From: JBFXDI01 sp050181295 | GTDB taxonomy: Bacteria > Pseudomonadota > Alphaproteobacteria > Rhizobiales > Aestuariivirgaceae | Direction of reading: 5' to 3' | NCBI GenBank assembly: GCA_050181295.1 | Contig: JBFXDI010000024.1 | Coordinates: forward strand, 1 to 37,140 | DNA: 37,140 bases | Shown here: positions 24,263-32,481 of the stretch, one piece after another | Layout of the letters: every line of letters starts with the position of its first letter | Numbering within the stretch: the first letter of the stretch is position 1 | Position numbers and translations under genes: made by a program | Notes under the pieces: model-generated | Databases searched by the model: none | The model's input: the letters and a program-made list of their open reading frames with translations, nothing else | What the model was told of the DNA's origin: nothing

Positions 24263-27073
24263 CTATTGCCCCAGCCGCTCGAGCAGGGCCGGCACATGCA
24301 CCTGGTCGGCCTTGTAGTTGCCGGTGAGCGCATACATCACGATGTTGATGCCGGTGCGGAACGCGAATTCGCGCTGCCGCTCGCCTTCAGGCGTGACCGC
24401 GAACATGGGCTGGCCGCTGCCATCGAGCGCCCAGGCCGCGGCGTAATCATTGGAGCCGATGATGATCGAGCTGACCCCGTCGTCCCGCCGCGCCTCGTTG
24501 GCCGTGCCTGCGGCCTCGACCCAGAGCTTGCCGCCCGAATAACGGCCAGGGAACGTCTGCAGGAGATAGAAGGCCTTGGTGATGACGTGCTCCGGCGGCA
24601 CGGGCTCGAGCGCCGGCACGTCGAGATTCTCGAGGATGCGGCGGAGCGCCTGCGTGGCGGGCGTCGGCTCGCCCGAGGCGGACGAGAAATCCGACTGGTA
24701 GTCGCGCGTGTCGAAGAAAATGGTGCCACCGTTCTTCATGAAGGCGTCGATCTTGGCGAGCGACTGGGCGGACGGCACTTCCGCGTTCGGCAGCACCGGC
24801 CAGTAGAGCAGAGGGAAGAACACGATCTCGTCGCGCTCGATGTCGACCGCCATGGGCTCGCCGGGCTCCACCGAAGTTCGCTGCAAGAGCACCGTGTTGA
24901 GGCCGGAAAGGCCGGCGAGGCTGACATTGTCGACCTCGCTGTTGCCCGTCGTCACATAGGCGAGCCGTGTCTCAAGCGAGGCCCGCATGGCGAACTCGTC
25001 GGACGCAGCCGAAGGCGTCTGCTGCGCCCTGAGATCATGCGGAGCACCGAGCATGACCAGAGCGCCGACCATCAGGGTGGCGGTCACGCGGCGCGTGCGC
25101 AGCCTGGTCCAGGCGCCCGACAGGAAGAGCGCGGCGAGGCAGTCGAGCAGGAAGAGGATGAAGGCGGCGGCGAACAGCGGGCCAGCAAGCGCCGTGACGG
25201 AGGCCGCGATATAGCCGCTGACGGTGATGCCGGCAGGCATTGTCCCGATGGGCGCGAGCGCCTCGTCTCCTGCCTTGAGGTTGAGCGCGCGCGTGGCGCC
25301 GGCCCGCTGGTAGAGGCCGGCGGGGTGGACAGCGTCCGGCTTGGCGCGGTCCATTTCCGCGGCGGGCACCGGAACGGCCTCTCCCGGCGGCGACACGAGA
25401 TCGCCGAACCCGTTGAGGGCCTGGCGCGGCGACCAGGGCTCGCGGACGTCTCCGGCGCGCACCGAGGAGGTCTCGGTGGTGGTGGCGCCCGAACCCGGCG
25501 CAAGCTCCACGACGCGGTTCAGCATCTCCACGAAAAGACCAGAAAGCGGCAGATTCGACCAGTCGGCATTGGCCGTGACATGGATGAGCACGACAAGGCC
25601 GTTGCCGCGTTTGGCCGCGGTCACGAGCGGCGTGCCGTCGGCGAGGCTCGCCCATACCCGTTCCTGCAGGTCGCTCGTCGGCTCGGCCAGCACCTGCCGG
25701 CTCACCTTCACCGTGTCGTCGAGGGCGAGGCCTGCGAAGGGACTGGTGTCGGGAAACGGCGCAAGGCTCTGCGGCTCTTCCCAAGAGAGCGCGCTTCCGA
25801 GCGCGCGGTCTCCCGTCCGCAATTCCACCGGCACGAGATCGTCATTGCCGCCGGCAAGCCTTGGGCCCGCGAACCGGAGGAGCACGCCGCCCTCTTCCAC
25901 CCACTTGCCGATGACGTCGCGCTCTTCCCGCGCGATGACGCCCACGTCCGCCAGGACGAGCATGGAGAGGCCCTGCCGGATGAGCTCGGCGGTTCCGCCC
26001 TGCCCTTGCGGCTCGCGCAGCTCGGCGGTCGGCTCAAGAGCCCTCGACACATAGTAGAGCGGCGAGAGGAGCGGCTGGTCTAGCTCGAGCGAGGCGCCGC
26101 TCACGAGCCCCACGGTCTTGCGCCGCCAGCGGTCGTCGAACAGGAAGACGCCGCCTGCCGAGCGCTGGCTGGCGATCTCCACCCGTGCCGCTTCGTTCCG
26201 GAGTTCCACCGGCAGTTCGATCGTGCCCTCGGCGCGGTCGGCGCCCGGCTGGAACGTCAGCCGCTGCTCGGCGAGCGTGCGCCCGTTGAGCGCCTTGAGC
26301 TCGACAAGAGCCTCCTCCGCGTTGCCGGTGCCGGCGCGGCGGGCGGCGATCTTGAGGTTGCCCTCTTCGAGCGTCGGCGCCGCGAGCGCCTTCGGAAGCT
26401 CCGAGGCGGGCGGATTGAAGACCCTGAGCGTCGTATTGCCGGCAAGACTTCTGAGCCCGGTGGCGAAGGCCTCGGCGGTGCCGGCATCGAGGCCGTCCGC
26501 GAGCCAGGTGATCTGGAGCCGGCCCTGATCCTCGATCCTCTCCCGAAGGGCCGCAAGCGCCGCCGGCCGGTCGGTGGGAAGCCCGCGCGGCAGCAGCGCC
26601 GCGGCCCTTTCCCGTGCGTCCGAGGCCGGCTTGAACTCGAGCGCCTGCGGACGGGCATTGGCGGTGGTCGTGGCAAGCGCGACGGGCGCGCCGGCGCGCT
26701 GGGCGGCATCGAGGATCTCGCCGAGCGCCTTCTGCCGGGTCGGCCAGTTCGCGGCCGCGGCCCAGCCATCATCCACGACGACGAGCAGCCTGTCCCCCGT
26801 CAGGCCCGACCCCGAATCCTCCGAAAGCATGGGTCGGGAGACTGCCAGGATGACCAGCGCCACCAGCGCCAGGCGGAGCAGCATCAGCCACCAGGGCGTC
26901 TTGTCCGGCTGGTCTTCGCGCGAGATGAGGTCGAGGAGGAGCCGGAAGGGCGGGAAGCGGACGGAGTCGGGCCGGGGCGGCGTGAACCGCAGGAGCCACC
27001 AGATGACGGGCAGGCTCGCCAGCGCCCAAAGCGCCAGAGGTGTTCCGAAGGTGAGCGCGCCGAGCCCGAGCAT
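24263..27073 (-). CDS. BatA-type N-terminus plus DUF4159 membrane protein
   Basis: A 936-residue membrane protein. The N-terminus (LTFGTPLALWALASLPVIWW, then SVRFPPFRLL and a second helix WLMLLRLALVALVILAV) is the aerotolerance-regulator/BatA-type anchor. The following VWA-like strand LLVVVDDGWAAA lacks the D-x-S-x-S metal site. Two or three further helices lie at roughly 590-680, followed by the periplasmic or cytoplasmic DUF4159 domain (about 692-936) with SNDYAAAWALDG and FRTGINIVMYALTGNYKADQ near its end. The ATG at 27073 is chosen because it begins exactly at the BatA-type helix; the frame stays open further upstream but that part is antisense to real coding. It lies 5 nt after the DUF58 stop. 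Confidence 0.88.
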   Translation of the reverse strand: MLGLGALTFGTPLALWALASLPVIWWLLRFTPPRPDSVRFPPFRLLLDLISREDQPDKTPWWLMLLRLALVALVILAVSRPMLSEDSGSGLTGDRLLVVVDDGWAAAANWPTRQKALGEILDAAQRAGAPVALATTTANARPQALEFKPASDARERAAALLPRGLPTDRPAALAALRERIEDQGRLQITWLADGLDAGTAEAFATGLRSLAGNTTLRVFNPPASELPKALAAPTLEEGNLKIAARRAGTGNAEEALVELKALNGRTLAEQRLTFQPGADRAEGTIELPVELRNEAARVEIASQRSAGGVFLFDDRWRRKTVGLVSGASLELDQPLLSPLYYVSRALEPTAELREPQGQGGTAELIRQGLSMLVLADVGVIAREERDVIGKWVEEGGVLLRFAGPRLAGGNDDLVPVELRTGDRALGSALSWEEPQSLAPFPDTSPFAGLALDDTVKVSRQVLAEPTSDLQERVWASLADGTPLVTAAKRGNGLVVLIHVTANADWSNLPLSGLFVEMLNRVVELAPGSGATTTETSSVRAGDVREPWSPRQALNGFGDLVSPPGEAVPVPAAEMDRAKPDAVHPAGLYQRAGATRALNLKAGDEALAPIGTMPAGITVSGYIAASVTALAGPLFAAAFILFLLDCLAALFLSGAWTRLRTRRVTATLMVGALVMLGAPHDLRAQQTPSAASDEFAMRASLETRLAYVTTGNSEVDNVSLAGLSGLNTVLLQRTSVEPGEPMAVDIERDEIVFFPLLYWPVLPNAEVPSAQSLAKIDAFMKNGGTIFFDTRDYQSDFSSASGEPTPATQALRRILENLDVPALEPVPPEHVITKAFYLLQTFPGRYSGGKLWVEAAGTANEARRDDGVSSIIIGSNDYAAAWALDGSGQPMFAVTPEGERQREFAFRTGINIVMYALTGNYKADQVHVPALLERLGQ

Positions 27074-27078
27074 GGTGG

Positions 27079-28011
27079 CTATCCGGCTGCCCTGGCCCCA
27101 ACGGCGCGCGGGCCGGCCAGAAGACCGTAGAGCGAGAGCAGCGCCTGGCTCGGTGGCCGGTCGGTCAGATGCAGCGTGAACGACCAGCCGAGCCGGCGCG
27201 CCAGCTCCCGCAGGCTGTCGCGGTGCCTGTGCAGCCTCGTCTGGTAGTCCTTCCGCAGGAGCTCCGCCTTGCCGGCGAGGAACCTCTGCGAGCCCTTGAA
27301 CTCGATGAACTCGGTCCTTCCCTGATAGGGGAGCGTCTCCTCCGCGGGGTCGAGGACCTGCACGAGATGGCCGGCGATGCCCGTGGCCGCGATCGTCGTC
27401 AGCCGCTGCGAAATCCGGTCGAGCGGCTCGAGGAAGTCGCCCATCAGCACCGCGGCGGCGAAGCGCGGCAGCGGCTGCTCGGCGGGAAGGGAAGCCGCTT
27501 CCTCCGAAGGGCGCTCCGCGAACGTGTGCGCCAGCCGGTTGAGCGTGAGCTGCGTATGTCCCGGCGGATAGGGAAGGCCCAGTCCCGCGACGCGCTCTCC
27601 GGCCCTCGTGGCGAGCACCGCCAGCGCCAGCGAGAGAAGCGCCGCCCGCTCGTGCTTGCTCGTGCCCGAAAGGTGCGAGCGGAACTCCATGCCGGGGCTC
27701 CGGTTCGCCCACAGATAAAGCGTGTGCGTCGCCGCCCACTCGTTCTCACGGATGAGCACCCGGTCCGAGCGCGCCGACTTGCGCCAGTCGATGCGGTGGG
27801 CCGAGTCGCCGAAGCTGTAGGGTCGATACTGCCAGAAGTCCTCGCCCGGCCCTGCGCGCCGGCGGCCGTGCAGGCCGTGAACGACGGCGTTGGCGACGCG
27901 GGTCGCGGCGATGAGAAGCGGCGGAAGCGACGCGGATAGCGTCTCGGCTTTTTCGCGCAGGACGAGATCGCCGGAATGCCGGGACGCATGCGCTCGCGGA
28001 GGCGCGCTCAT
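27079..28011 (-). CDS. DUF58 domain protein of the MoxR operon
   Basis: A 310-residue soluble protein with the DUF58 hallmark: GPGEDFWQYRPYSFGDSAHR, then IDWRKSARSDRVLIREN (around residues 55-90). The later part is a VWA-like fold with LLSLALAVLATRAGERVAGL and a C-terminal LLRKDYQTRLHRHRDSL helix. DUF58 proteins accompany MoxR ATPases and are presumed adaptor or client proteins in assembly or chaperone functions. The start at 28011 overlaps the moxR stop as ATGA, a clear translational coupling; the same frame stays open upstream across moxR but only by codon bias. Function beyond MoxR partnership is not known. Confidence 0.92.
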   Translation of the reverse strand: MSAPPRAHASRHSGDLVLREKAETLSASLPPLLIAATRVANAVVHGLHGRRRAGPGEDFWQYRPYSFGDSAHRIDWRKSARSDRVLIRENEWAATHTLYLWANRSPGMEFRSHLSGTSKHERAALLSLALAVLATRAGERVAGLGLPYPPGHTQLTLNRLAHTFAERPSEEAASLPAEQPLPRFAAAVLMGDFLEPLDRISQRLTTIAATGIAGHLVQVLDPAEETLPYQGRTEFIEFKGSQRFLAGKAELLRKDYQTRLHRHRDSLRELARRLGWSFTLHLTDRPPSQALLSLYGLLAGPRAVGARAAG

Positions 28012-29006
28012 GCGATGGCCGACACCAGATGCTTGATGACGTCGTCGAGCCCGATCCCGTCGGCGCGCGCCGCGAAGCTCACAGCCATGCGGTGCCTCAG
28101 CACCGGTCCTGCGAGCGCGACCACATCGTCGACAGAGGGCGCGAGCCGTCCGTCGAGCAGCGCCCGCGCCCTGACGCCGAGCATGAGCGCCTGGCTGGCG
28201 CGAGGACCCGGGCCCCAGGAGACGTTCGCCCGGATGTAGTCGCTCGCATCCGGCTCCGGCCGTCCCTGCCGCACGAGCTTCAGGATGGCCTCTGCCACGG
28301 ACTCGCCCACGGGAAGCATGCGCACCATGCGCTGCGCCGCCATCAGTTCTCCGGAGGAGAAGACGCGCCGCGGCTCGGGCTCTTCGCCTCCCGTCGTGGC
28401 GAAGAGCATCCGACGCTCGGCGTCGAGGTCCGGATAGGGCACGTCGATCTCGAGCAGGAAACGGTCGAGCTGCGCCTCGGGCAGGGGATAGGTTCCCTCC
28501 TGCTCGATCGGGTTCTGCGTCGCCAGCACATGGAACGGCCGCGGCAGGTCGTGGCGCGCGCCTGCGACCGTCACATGCTGCTCCTGCATCGCCTGGAGCA
28601 GCGCCGACTGGGTTCTGGGGCTGGCGCGGTTGATCTCGTCCGCCATCAAGATCTGGCAGAAGATGGGTCCGGGAATGAAGCGGAACTGGCGCCGGCCCGT
28701 CTCCGATTCCTCCAGCACCTCGGTGCCGAGGATATCGGCGGGCATGAGGTCGGGCGTGAACTGCACGCGCTTCTCGTCGAGCCCCAGCACGCGGCCGAGC
28801 GTGATCGCGAGCTTGGTCTTGGCCAGGCCCGGCGCGCCCACCAAGAGCGCGTGTCCGCCGCCGAGGATCGCGGTGAGCGCGAGATCGATGACCTGGTCCT
28901 GCCCGAAGATCAGCGAGCGCACGGCCTCGCGCGCCTGCCCCAGCCGGGCGGCAGTGGATTCCAGACCGTCGAGAACTGCCTTGTCGGCTTCGTTGATAGT
29001 GCCCAT
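28008..29006 (-). CDS. MoxR-family AAA+ ATPase
   Basis: A 332-residue AAA+ ATPase of the MoxR family. Walker A is GAPGLAKT, Walker B is ILMADEINRA, sensor 1 is ATQNPIEQEGTYPLPEAQLD and the arginine-finger/sensor 2 region follows in the C-terminal lid (ASQALMLGVRARALLDGR). Length and motif spacing match the family. MoxR proteins act as chaperones that mature metal-cofactor or envelope complexes, here most probably the VWA-type membrane proteins encoded downstream. The start ATG 29006 (MGTINEADK) is the family-typical N-terminus; an in-frame ATG at 29030 would add 8 residues. First gene of the leftward operon and divergent from the DUF1285 gene. Confidence 0.96.
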   Translation of the reverse strand: MGTINEADKAVLDGLESTAARLGQAREAVRSLIFGQDQVIDLALTAILGGGHALLVGAPGLAKTKLAITLGRVLGLDEKRVQFTPDLMPADILGTEVLEESETGRRQFRFIPGPIFCQILMADEINRASPRTQSALLQAMQEQHVTVAGARHDLPRPFHVLATQNPIEQEGTYPLPEAQLDRFLLEIDVPYPDLDAERRMLFATTGGEEPEPRRVFSSGELMAAQRMVRMLPVGESVAEAILKLVRQGRPEPDASDYIRANVSWGPGPRASQALMLGVRARALLDGRLAPSVDDVVALAGPVLRHRMAVSFAARADGIGLDDVIKHLVSAIA

Positions 29007-29013
29007 GTCCCAC

Positions 29014-29042
29014 ACTATAGGTTGACGCATGAAACGATTGAA
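29014..29042 (-). promoter_or_regulatory. Possible moxR promoter giving a near-leaderless transcript
   Basis: On the minus strand TATAGT (29019-29014) is preceded, after 17 nt, by TTCAAT (29042-29037). The -10 is good and the -35 is weak. Only 7 nt separate the -10 from the moxR ATG at 29006, so transcription would begin at or next to the start codon. If the ATG at 29030 is used instead, this site lies inside the gene. Confidence 0.28.
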
Positions 29043-29141
29043 GCCACCGAGCTTTGGGGCATCGGCCTGTTTGACGGGAAAGCATGGCCCGAATGCGGCG
29101 GCCGTCCTAAGGGTTCCGTCATTGTTTCACGATCGTGTGAC

Positions 29142-29753
29142 ATGAACAGGGGGTCCGACCCCGCGCCCGCCGACGCCGCCAATCCCCTGCGCGGACTGGG
29201 CGAGATCAAGAAGACGAGCGGCCTTCCGCCAGTCGAGAAATGGAACCCGCCCTTCTGCGGCGATATCGACATGCGGATCGGCGCCGACGGCAACTGGTAC
29301 TACATGAACTCGCCCATCGGCCGGAAGCCGCTGGTGAGGCTTTTCTCGACCGTGCTCCGGCGTGACCCCGACGGGAAATACTATCTCGTCACGCCGGTCG
29401 AGAAATGCGGCATCCGGGTGGACGATGCGCCCTTCCTCGCGATCCGGATGGAGGTCGAGGGCAAGGGCGAAGATCAGGTCATCCGCTTCGGCACCAATGT
29501 CGAGGACGACGTGACGGTGGACGAGGCCCATCCCTTACGATTCGACAAGGAGGCCGGAACGGATGGGCTCAAGCCCTATGTGCTGGTGCGCGGACGGCTG
29601 GAGGCGCTGGTGAACCGCCCGATCTTCTACGATCTCGTGGCGGCGGGCACGGTCGCCAACCACCGGGGCGAGGACTGGTACGGCGTCTGGTCGTCCGGCC
29701 GTTTCTGGCCCATGGCTCGGGCCGCCGACATCGGGCTCCTGGCGAAGGCCTGA
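29142..29753 (+). CDS. DUF1285 protein
   Basis: A 203-residue soluble protein of the DUF1285 family. Recognisable blocks are VEKWNPPFCGDIDMRIGADG, WYYMNSPIGRKPLVRLFSTV, LRRDPDGKYYLVTPVEKCGI and LVRGRLEALVNRPIFYDLV. Members are single-copy, cytoplasmic and of unknown function; structures show two small mixed domains, so a ligand-binding or regulatory role is often proposed but not established. The start at 29142 is chosen because the N-terminal DUF1285 block begins about 30 residues later and the sequence upstream overlaps the moxR promoter. It is 7 nt upstream of the CoA pyrophosphatase gene and probably heads that operon. Confidence 0.9.
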   Translation: MNRGSDPAPADAANPLRGLGEIKKTSGLPPVEKWNPPFCGDIDMRIGADGNWYYMNSPIGRKPLVRLFSTVLRRDPDGKYYLVTPVEKCGIRVDDAPFLAIRMEVEGKGEDQVIRFGTNVEDDVTVDEAHPLRFDKEAGTDGLKPYVLVRGRLEALVNRPIFYDLVAAGTVANHRGEDWYGVWSSGRFWPMARAADIGLLAKA

Positions 29754-29760
29754 CGCCCCC

Positions 29761-30408
29761 ATGCCATTCCGCTACACGCTGGAGGAGTTTCGCGCCCGCG
29801 CCCCTCGCCACCTCCATCGCGAGCTGCCTGCCCAGGCCACGGACCCGGCGCTCGCTGCGCTCCGCAGCGACGACGACCTCAATCCGCATCTGCCGCCGAC
29901 CGCCGACCTTCCCGTTCTGAAAGCCGCGGCCGTGCTCGTGCCCATAGTCGCCCGCGAGCCGGAACTCACGGTGCTGCTCACCAAGCGCACCGAGCACCTG
30001 CCGTCCCATGCCGGGCAGGTCGCCTTCCCCGGCGGCAAGATCGAGGACGGCGAGACGCCGGTGGCCGCCGCCATCCGCGAGGCGCACGAGGAGACGGGGC
30101 TGGAGCATGCCTTCATCGAGCCGCAGGGCTTTCTCGATGTCTACCAGACCCGCACCGGCTTCCGCGTCGTGCCGGTGGTGGCGCTCGTCTCGCCCGGATT
30201 CACGCTCGTGCCCGCCCCCTCGGAGGTCGAGGATGTGTTCGAGGTACCGCTGTCGTTCCTGATGAACACTGCCAACCATCTGCGCCACAAGCGCATCTGG
30301 CAGGGAACGGAACGGCAGTTCTATGCCATGCCCTATGGCGAGCGCTATATCTGGGGCGCCACCGCCGGCATGCTCCGGAACTTCCATGACCGCATGTACG
30401 CCGAATAG
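29761..30408 (+). CDS. CoA pyrophosphatase (Nudix, NudL family)
   Basis: A 215-residue Nudix hydrolase. The NudL-type signature LLTKRTEHLPSHAGQVAFPG leads into the Nudix box, G-x5-E-x7-REAHEETGL (about residues 92-116, GGKIEDGE... to TGL), with all catalytic acids present. The family hydrolyses coenzyme A and derivatives to phosphopantetheine and 3',5'-ADP. There is no membrane or signal segment. It sits in the conserved DUF1285-NudL-CCA order seen in Rhizobiales. Its 3' end overlaps the start of the CCA enzyme by 23 nt in another frame, suggesting coupled translation. Confidence 0.95.
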   Translation: MPFRYTLEEFRARAPRHLHRELPAQATDPALAALRSDDDLNPHLPPTADLPVLKAAAVLVPIVAREPELTVLLTKRTEHLPSHAGQVAFPGGKIEDGETPVAAAIREAHEETGLEHAFIEPQGFLDVYQTRTGFRVVPVVALVSPGFTLVPAPSEVEDVFEVPLSFLMNTANHLRHKRIWQGTERQFYAMPYGERYIWGATAGMLRNFHDRMYAE

Positions 30409-31624
30409 CGCTACCGAAACTCCCTCGCTCCGCGGCGCGGCATGGCTGAGAGATTCCGCGCTCCAGAAAGTCCTCACCGTGCTGTCCGAGGGAGGATCGG
30501 CGCGCGTGGCGGGCGGCGCGGTGCGCAACGCGCTCATGGAGCATCCGGTGGCCGACATCGACATCGCCACCACGCATCGCCCTGAGCGCGTGATGGAGCT
30601 TGCGCAGGCGGCAGGCCTTTCGGTGCATCCGACCGGGCTCGCCCACGGCACCGTGACGGTGGTGGCGGACGGGGGAGAAACCCGCAAGGCCTTCGAGGTC
30701 ACGACGCTCAGGGTGGATGAGGAAACCGACGGCCGGCATGCGCGCGTCGCCTTCACCGACGACTGGCAAGCGGATGCGCGCCGGCGCGACTTCACCATCA
30801 ACGCGCTCTACTGCGATGCTCAGGGCCACGTCTCCGATCCGGTCGGCGGATACCCCGACATCATCGCCCGCCGCGTGCGCTTCGTGGGCGATCCGCAGGC
30901 GCGCATCCGCGAGGACTACTTGCGCATCCTGCGCTTCTTCCGCCTCCATGCCCGTTACGGAGAGGGCGCGCCCGACCCTGAAGGCCTCGCCGCCTGCGCG
31001 GCGCTGAAGGAGGGTATCGCGCGCCTTTCAGCCGAACGCGTGCGCGAGGAGCTTCTGAAGCTTCTGGTGACGCCGGGCGCGGCGTCAACGCTGGCCGTCA
31101 TGCGGGATGCGGCCATTCTGGCGCTCGTCCTGCCCGGGGAAGCTGATCTTGTCCGCTTCTCACGCATGGCCTCGATAGAGGCCCGGCACCAGCTTGCGCC
31201 GGACGCGCTCTTGAGGCTCGCCGCGCTCGCGCCGGGCATCGCCGGCGATGCCGAACGGCTGCGGCTCTCCAACGCCGAGCAGGCTCGCCTCAGGGCCTTG
31301 CAGGATGGCGGCGCGCCGTCTCCAGCGTTCCGCGAGCCGGAGCGCAAGGTCGTGCTTTATCAGTTGGGTTCGCAGACCTACGGCGATGCTGTGCGGCTCG
31401 CCTGGGCGTCGAGCGAGGACCCTGGCGAGGCCGGAAGCTGGCTCGAGCTGCTGGCGCTTCCTCAGGCATGGTCGCCACCGCCCTTCCCCGTGACCGGCGA
31501 TGACCTTCTGGCGCGCGGCATGCAGCCGGGACCGGAGTTTGGGGAGACTCTGAAGCGCATGGAGGACTGGTGGATCGCTTCGGGATTTGCTGCCGGCAAG
31601 ACCGACCTCCTGGCGAAGCTCTGA
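30386..31624 (+). CDS. cca: CCA tRNA nucleotidyltransferase
   Basis: A 412-residue class II poly(A)polymerase/CCA-adding enzyme, which builds or repairs the 3' CCA end of tRNA. Motifs: RVAGGAVRNALMEHPVADID (40-59) with the catalytic D57-x-D59, RRRDFTINALYCD, and the VGDPQARIREDYLRILRFFR block involved in nucleotide selection and domain linkage. Length is close to the alphaproteobacterial norm (about 410-420). ATG 30386 is chosen over an upstream in-frame ATG at 30323 because it places the first motif at the usual distance; it overlaps the CoA pyrophosphatase end. Convergent with rplS, with a REP-like pair between them. Confidence 0.96.
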   Translation: MTACTPNSATETPSLRGAAWLRDSALQKVLTVLSEGGSARVAGGAVRNALMEHPVADIDIATTHRPERVMELAQAAGLSVHPTGLAHGTVTVVADGGETRKAFEVTTLRVDEETDGRHARVAFTDDWQADARRRDFTINALYCDAQGHVSDPVGGYPDIIARRVRFVGDPQARIREDYLRILRFFRLHARYGEGAPDPEGLAACAALKEGIARLSAERVREELLKLLVTPGAASTLAVMRDAAILALVLPGEADLVRFSRMASIEARHQLAPDALLRLAALAPGIAGDAERLRLSNAEQARLRALQDGGAPSPAFREPERKVVLYQLGSQTYGDAVRLAWASSEDPGEAGSWLELLALPQAWSPPPFPVTGDDLLARGMQPGPEFGETLKRMEDWWIASGFAAGKTDLLAKL

Positions 31625-31655
31625 TCACCGGCAGCAGCCTCCTCAAGTCCGCTCC

Positions 31656-31709
31656 TTCCCGCGCAAGCGGGAATCCACGGAGGCTCTGGGTCCTCGCTTT
31701 CGCGGGGAC
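31656..31709. repeat. REP-like inverted palindrome pair between cca and rplS
   Basis: Two imperfectly mirrored hairpins. Left: TTCCCGC-GCAA-GCGGGAA (31656-31673), a perfect 7-bp stem closed by a GNRA-type tetraloop. Right: GTCCTCGC-TTTC-GCGGGGAC (31690-31709), an 8-bp stem with one G-T pair. The arms resemble the dispersed CCCGCxxAAGCGGG palindromes common in alphaproteobacterial genomes. It lies between two convergent genes and could act as a bidirectional transcript end or 3' stabiliser, but no T-tract follows either stem, so it is called a repeat and not a terminator. Confidence 0.7.
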
Positions 31710-31741
31710 GAGCGGTGAGTTTGATTATCGGAGCGGACGCT

Positions 31742-32389
31742 TCAGGCGGAAGCGGCTTCCTGATCCACCTTGGCGCGGGGCTTTCCGCCGGCGATGAGCT
31801 CCTTCGCCTGCTGCACCCACTCGTCGCGCTCGACGCGGCCCTTGAGATCGAGCTTCTGGTCGTAGTCGGCGATATCGTCGGCGGTCCAAGCGGCGATCTG
31901 ATTGAGGCTGGTCACACCCTCGCCCGCAAGCTTCTCCGCGATCGTGGCGCCGATGCCGGAGATAAGCGAGATGTCATCCTTGAACTCGGCGGCGGGCGTC
32001 GTGTCGTTCGCCTGCGCGTCCATCTGGACGGCGCGCTGCTTCTCGGCGATGCGCGCGCGCTTGCCGGTGCGGCCCCGCAGATAATAGAGCTTGGCCCGGC
32101 GCACCTTGCCGCGCCGCAGCACCTTCACGCCCTCGACCAGCGGCGAATAGATCGGAAAGACGCGCTCCACGCCCTCGCCATAGGAGATCTTGCGGACCGT
32201 GAAGCTCTCGTTGAGGCCCTGCCCGCCCCGCGCGATGACCACGCCCTCGAAGGCCTGGACGCGCGAGCGCTCGCCCTCCTTGACGCGCACCTGCACGACG
32301 ATCGTGTCGCCGGGGGAAAATTGCGGAACCGCACGCTTGGAGGCAATGGTAGAGGCCTGCTCCTGCTCGAGCTGCTGGATGATATTCAT
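31742..32389 (-). CDS. rplS: 50S ribosomal protein L19 with C-terminal helix-hairpin-helix domain
   Basis: A 215-residue protein. Residues ~1-120 are a complete L19 (MNIIQQLEQEQ, FSPGDTIVVQVRVKEGERSR, VQAFEGVVIARGGQG, then FPIYSPLVEGVKVLRRGKVRRAKLYYLRGRTGKRARI). Normal L19 is ~115-130 residues, so about 85 extra residues follow. The tail after an Asn/Thr/Ala linker is a helix-hairpin-helix domain: ISLISGIGATIAEKLAGEGV then SLNQIAAWTADDIADYD and LKGRVERDEWVQQAKELI. The same kind of tail is known on L21 of Rhizobiales. L19 sits at the 30S-50S bridge; the tail could bind rRNA or DNA nonspecifically, but no function is established. Last gene of the ffh operon. Confidence 0.96.
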   Translation of the reverse strand: MNIIQQLEQEQASTIASKRAVPQFSPGDTIVVQVRVKEGERSRVQAFEGVVIARGGQGLNESFTVRKISYGEGVERVFPIYSPLVEGVKVLRRGKVRRAKLYYLRGRTGKRARIAEKQRAVQMDAQANDTTPAAEFKDDISLISGIGATIAEKLAGEGVTSLNQIAAWTADDIADYDQKLDLKGRVERDEWVQQAKELIAGGKPRAKVDQEAASA

Positions 32390-32481
32390 GTCGGGAGTCC
32401 TTCCGAAGTTGGCGGCTCTTTAGCGGGCTCGGGCGCGAAAATCAACAGGATAGGGGCCGGATTCGCCCGAAAAGCTCCGCC

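Noticed and set aside
22439..26083. Long plus-strand open frame (1214 codons) antisense to the MoxR-operon membrane genes.
   Set aside because: Arg/His/Glu-rich low-complexity translation with no motifs; typical antisense open frame in GC-rich DNA opposite two well-supported genes.
27079..29085. Extended 668-codon minus-strand frame including DUF58 plus a long N-terminal addition.
   Set aside because: The added part overlaps moxR in another frame and is Arg/Ala/Gly-rich noise; DUF58 starts at 28011 with ATGA coupling.
29128..29137. Palindrome CACGATCGTG just before the DUF1285 ATG.
   Set aside because: Short, GATC-centred palindromes arise easily by chance; no promoter geometry supports an operator.
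28029..29141. Upstream extension of the DUF1285 frame.
   Set aside because: It runs antisense to moxR; the conserved domain and a sensible start are at 29142.
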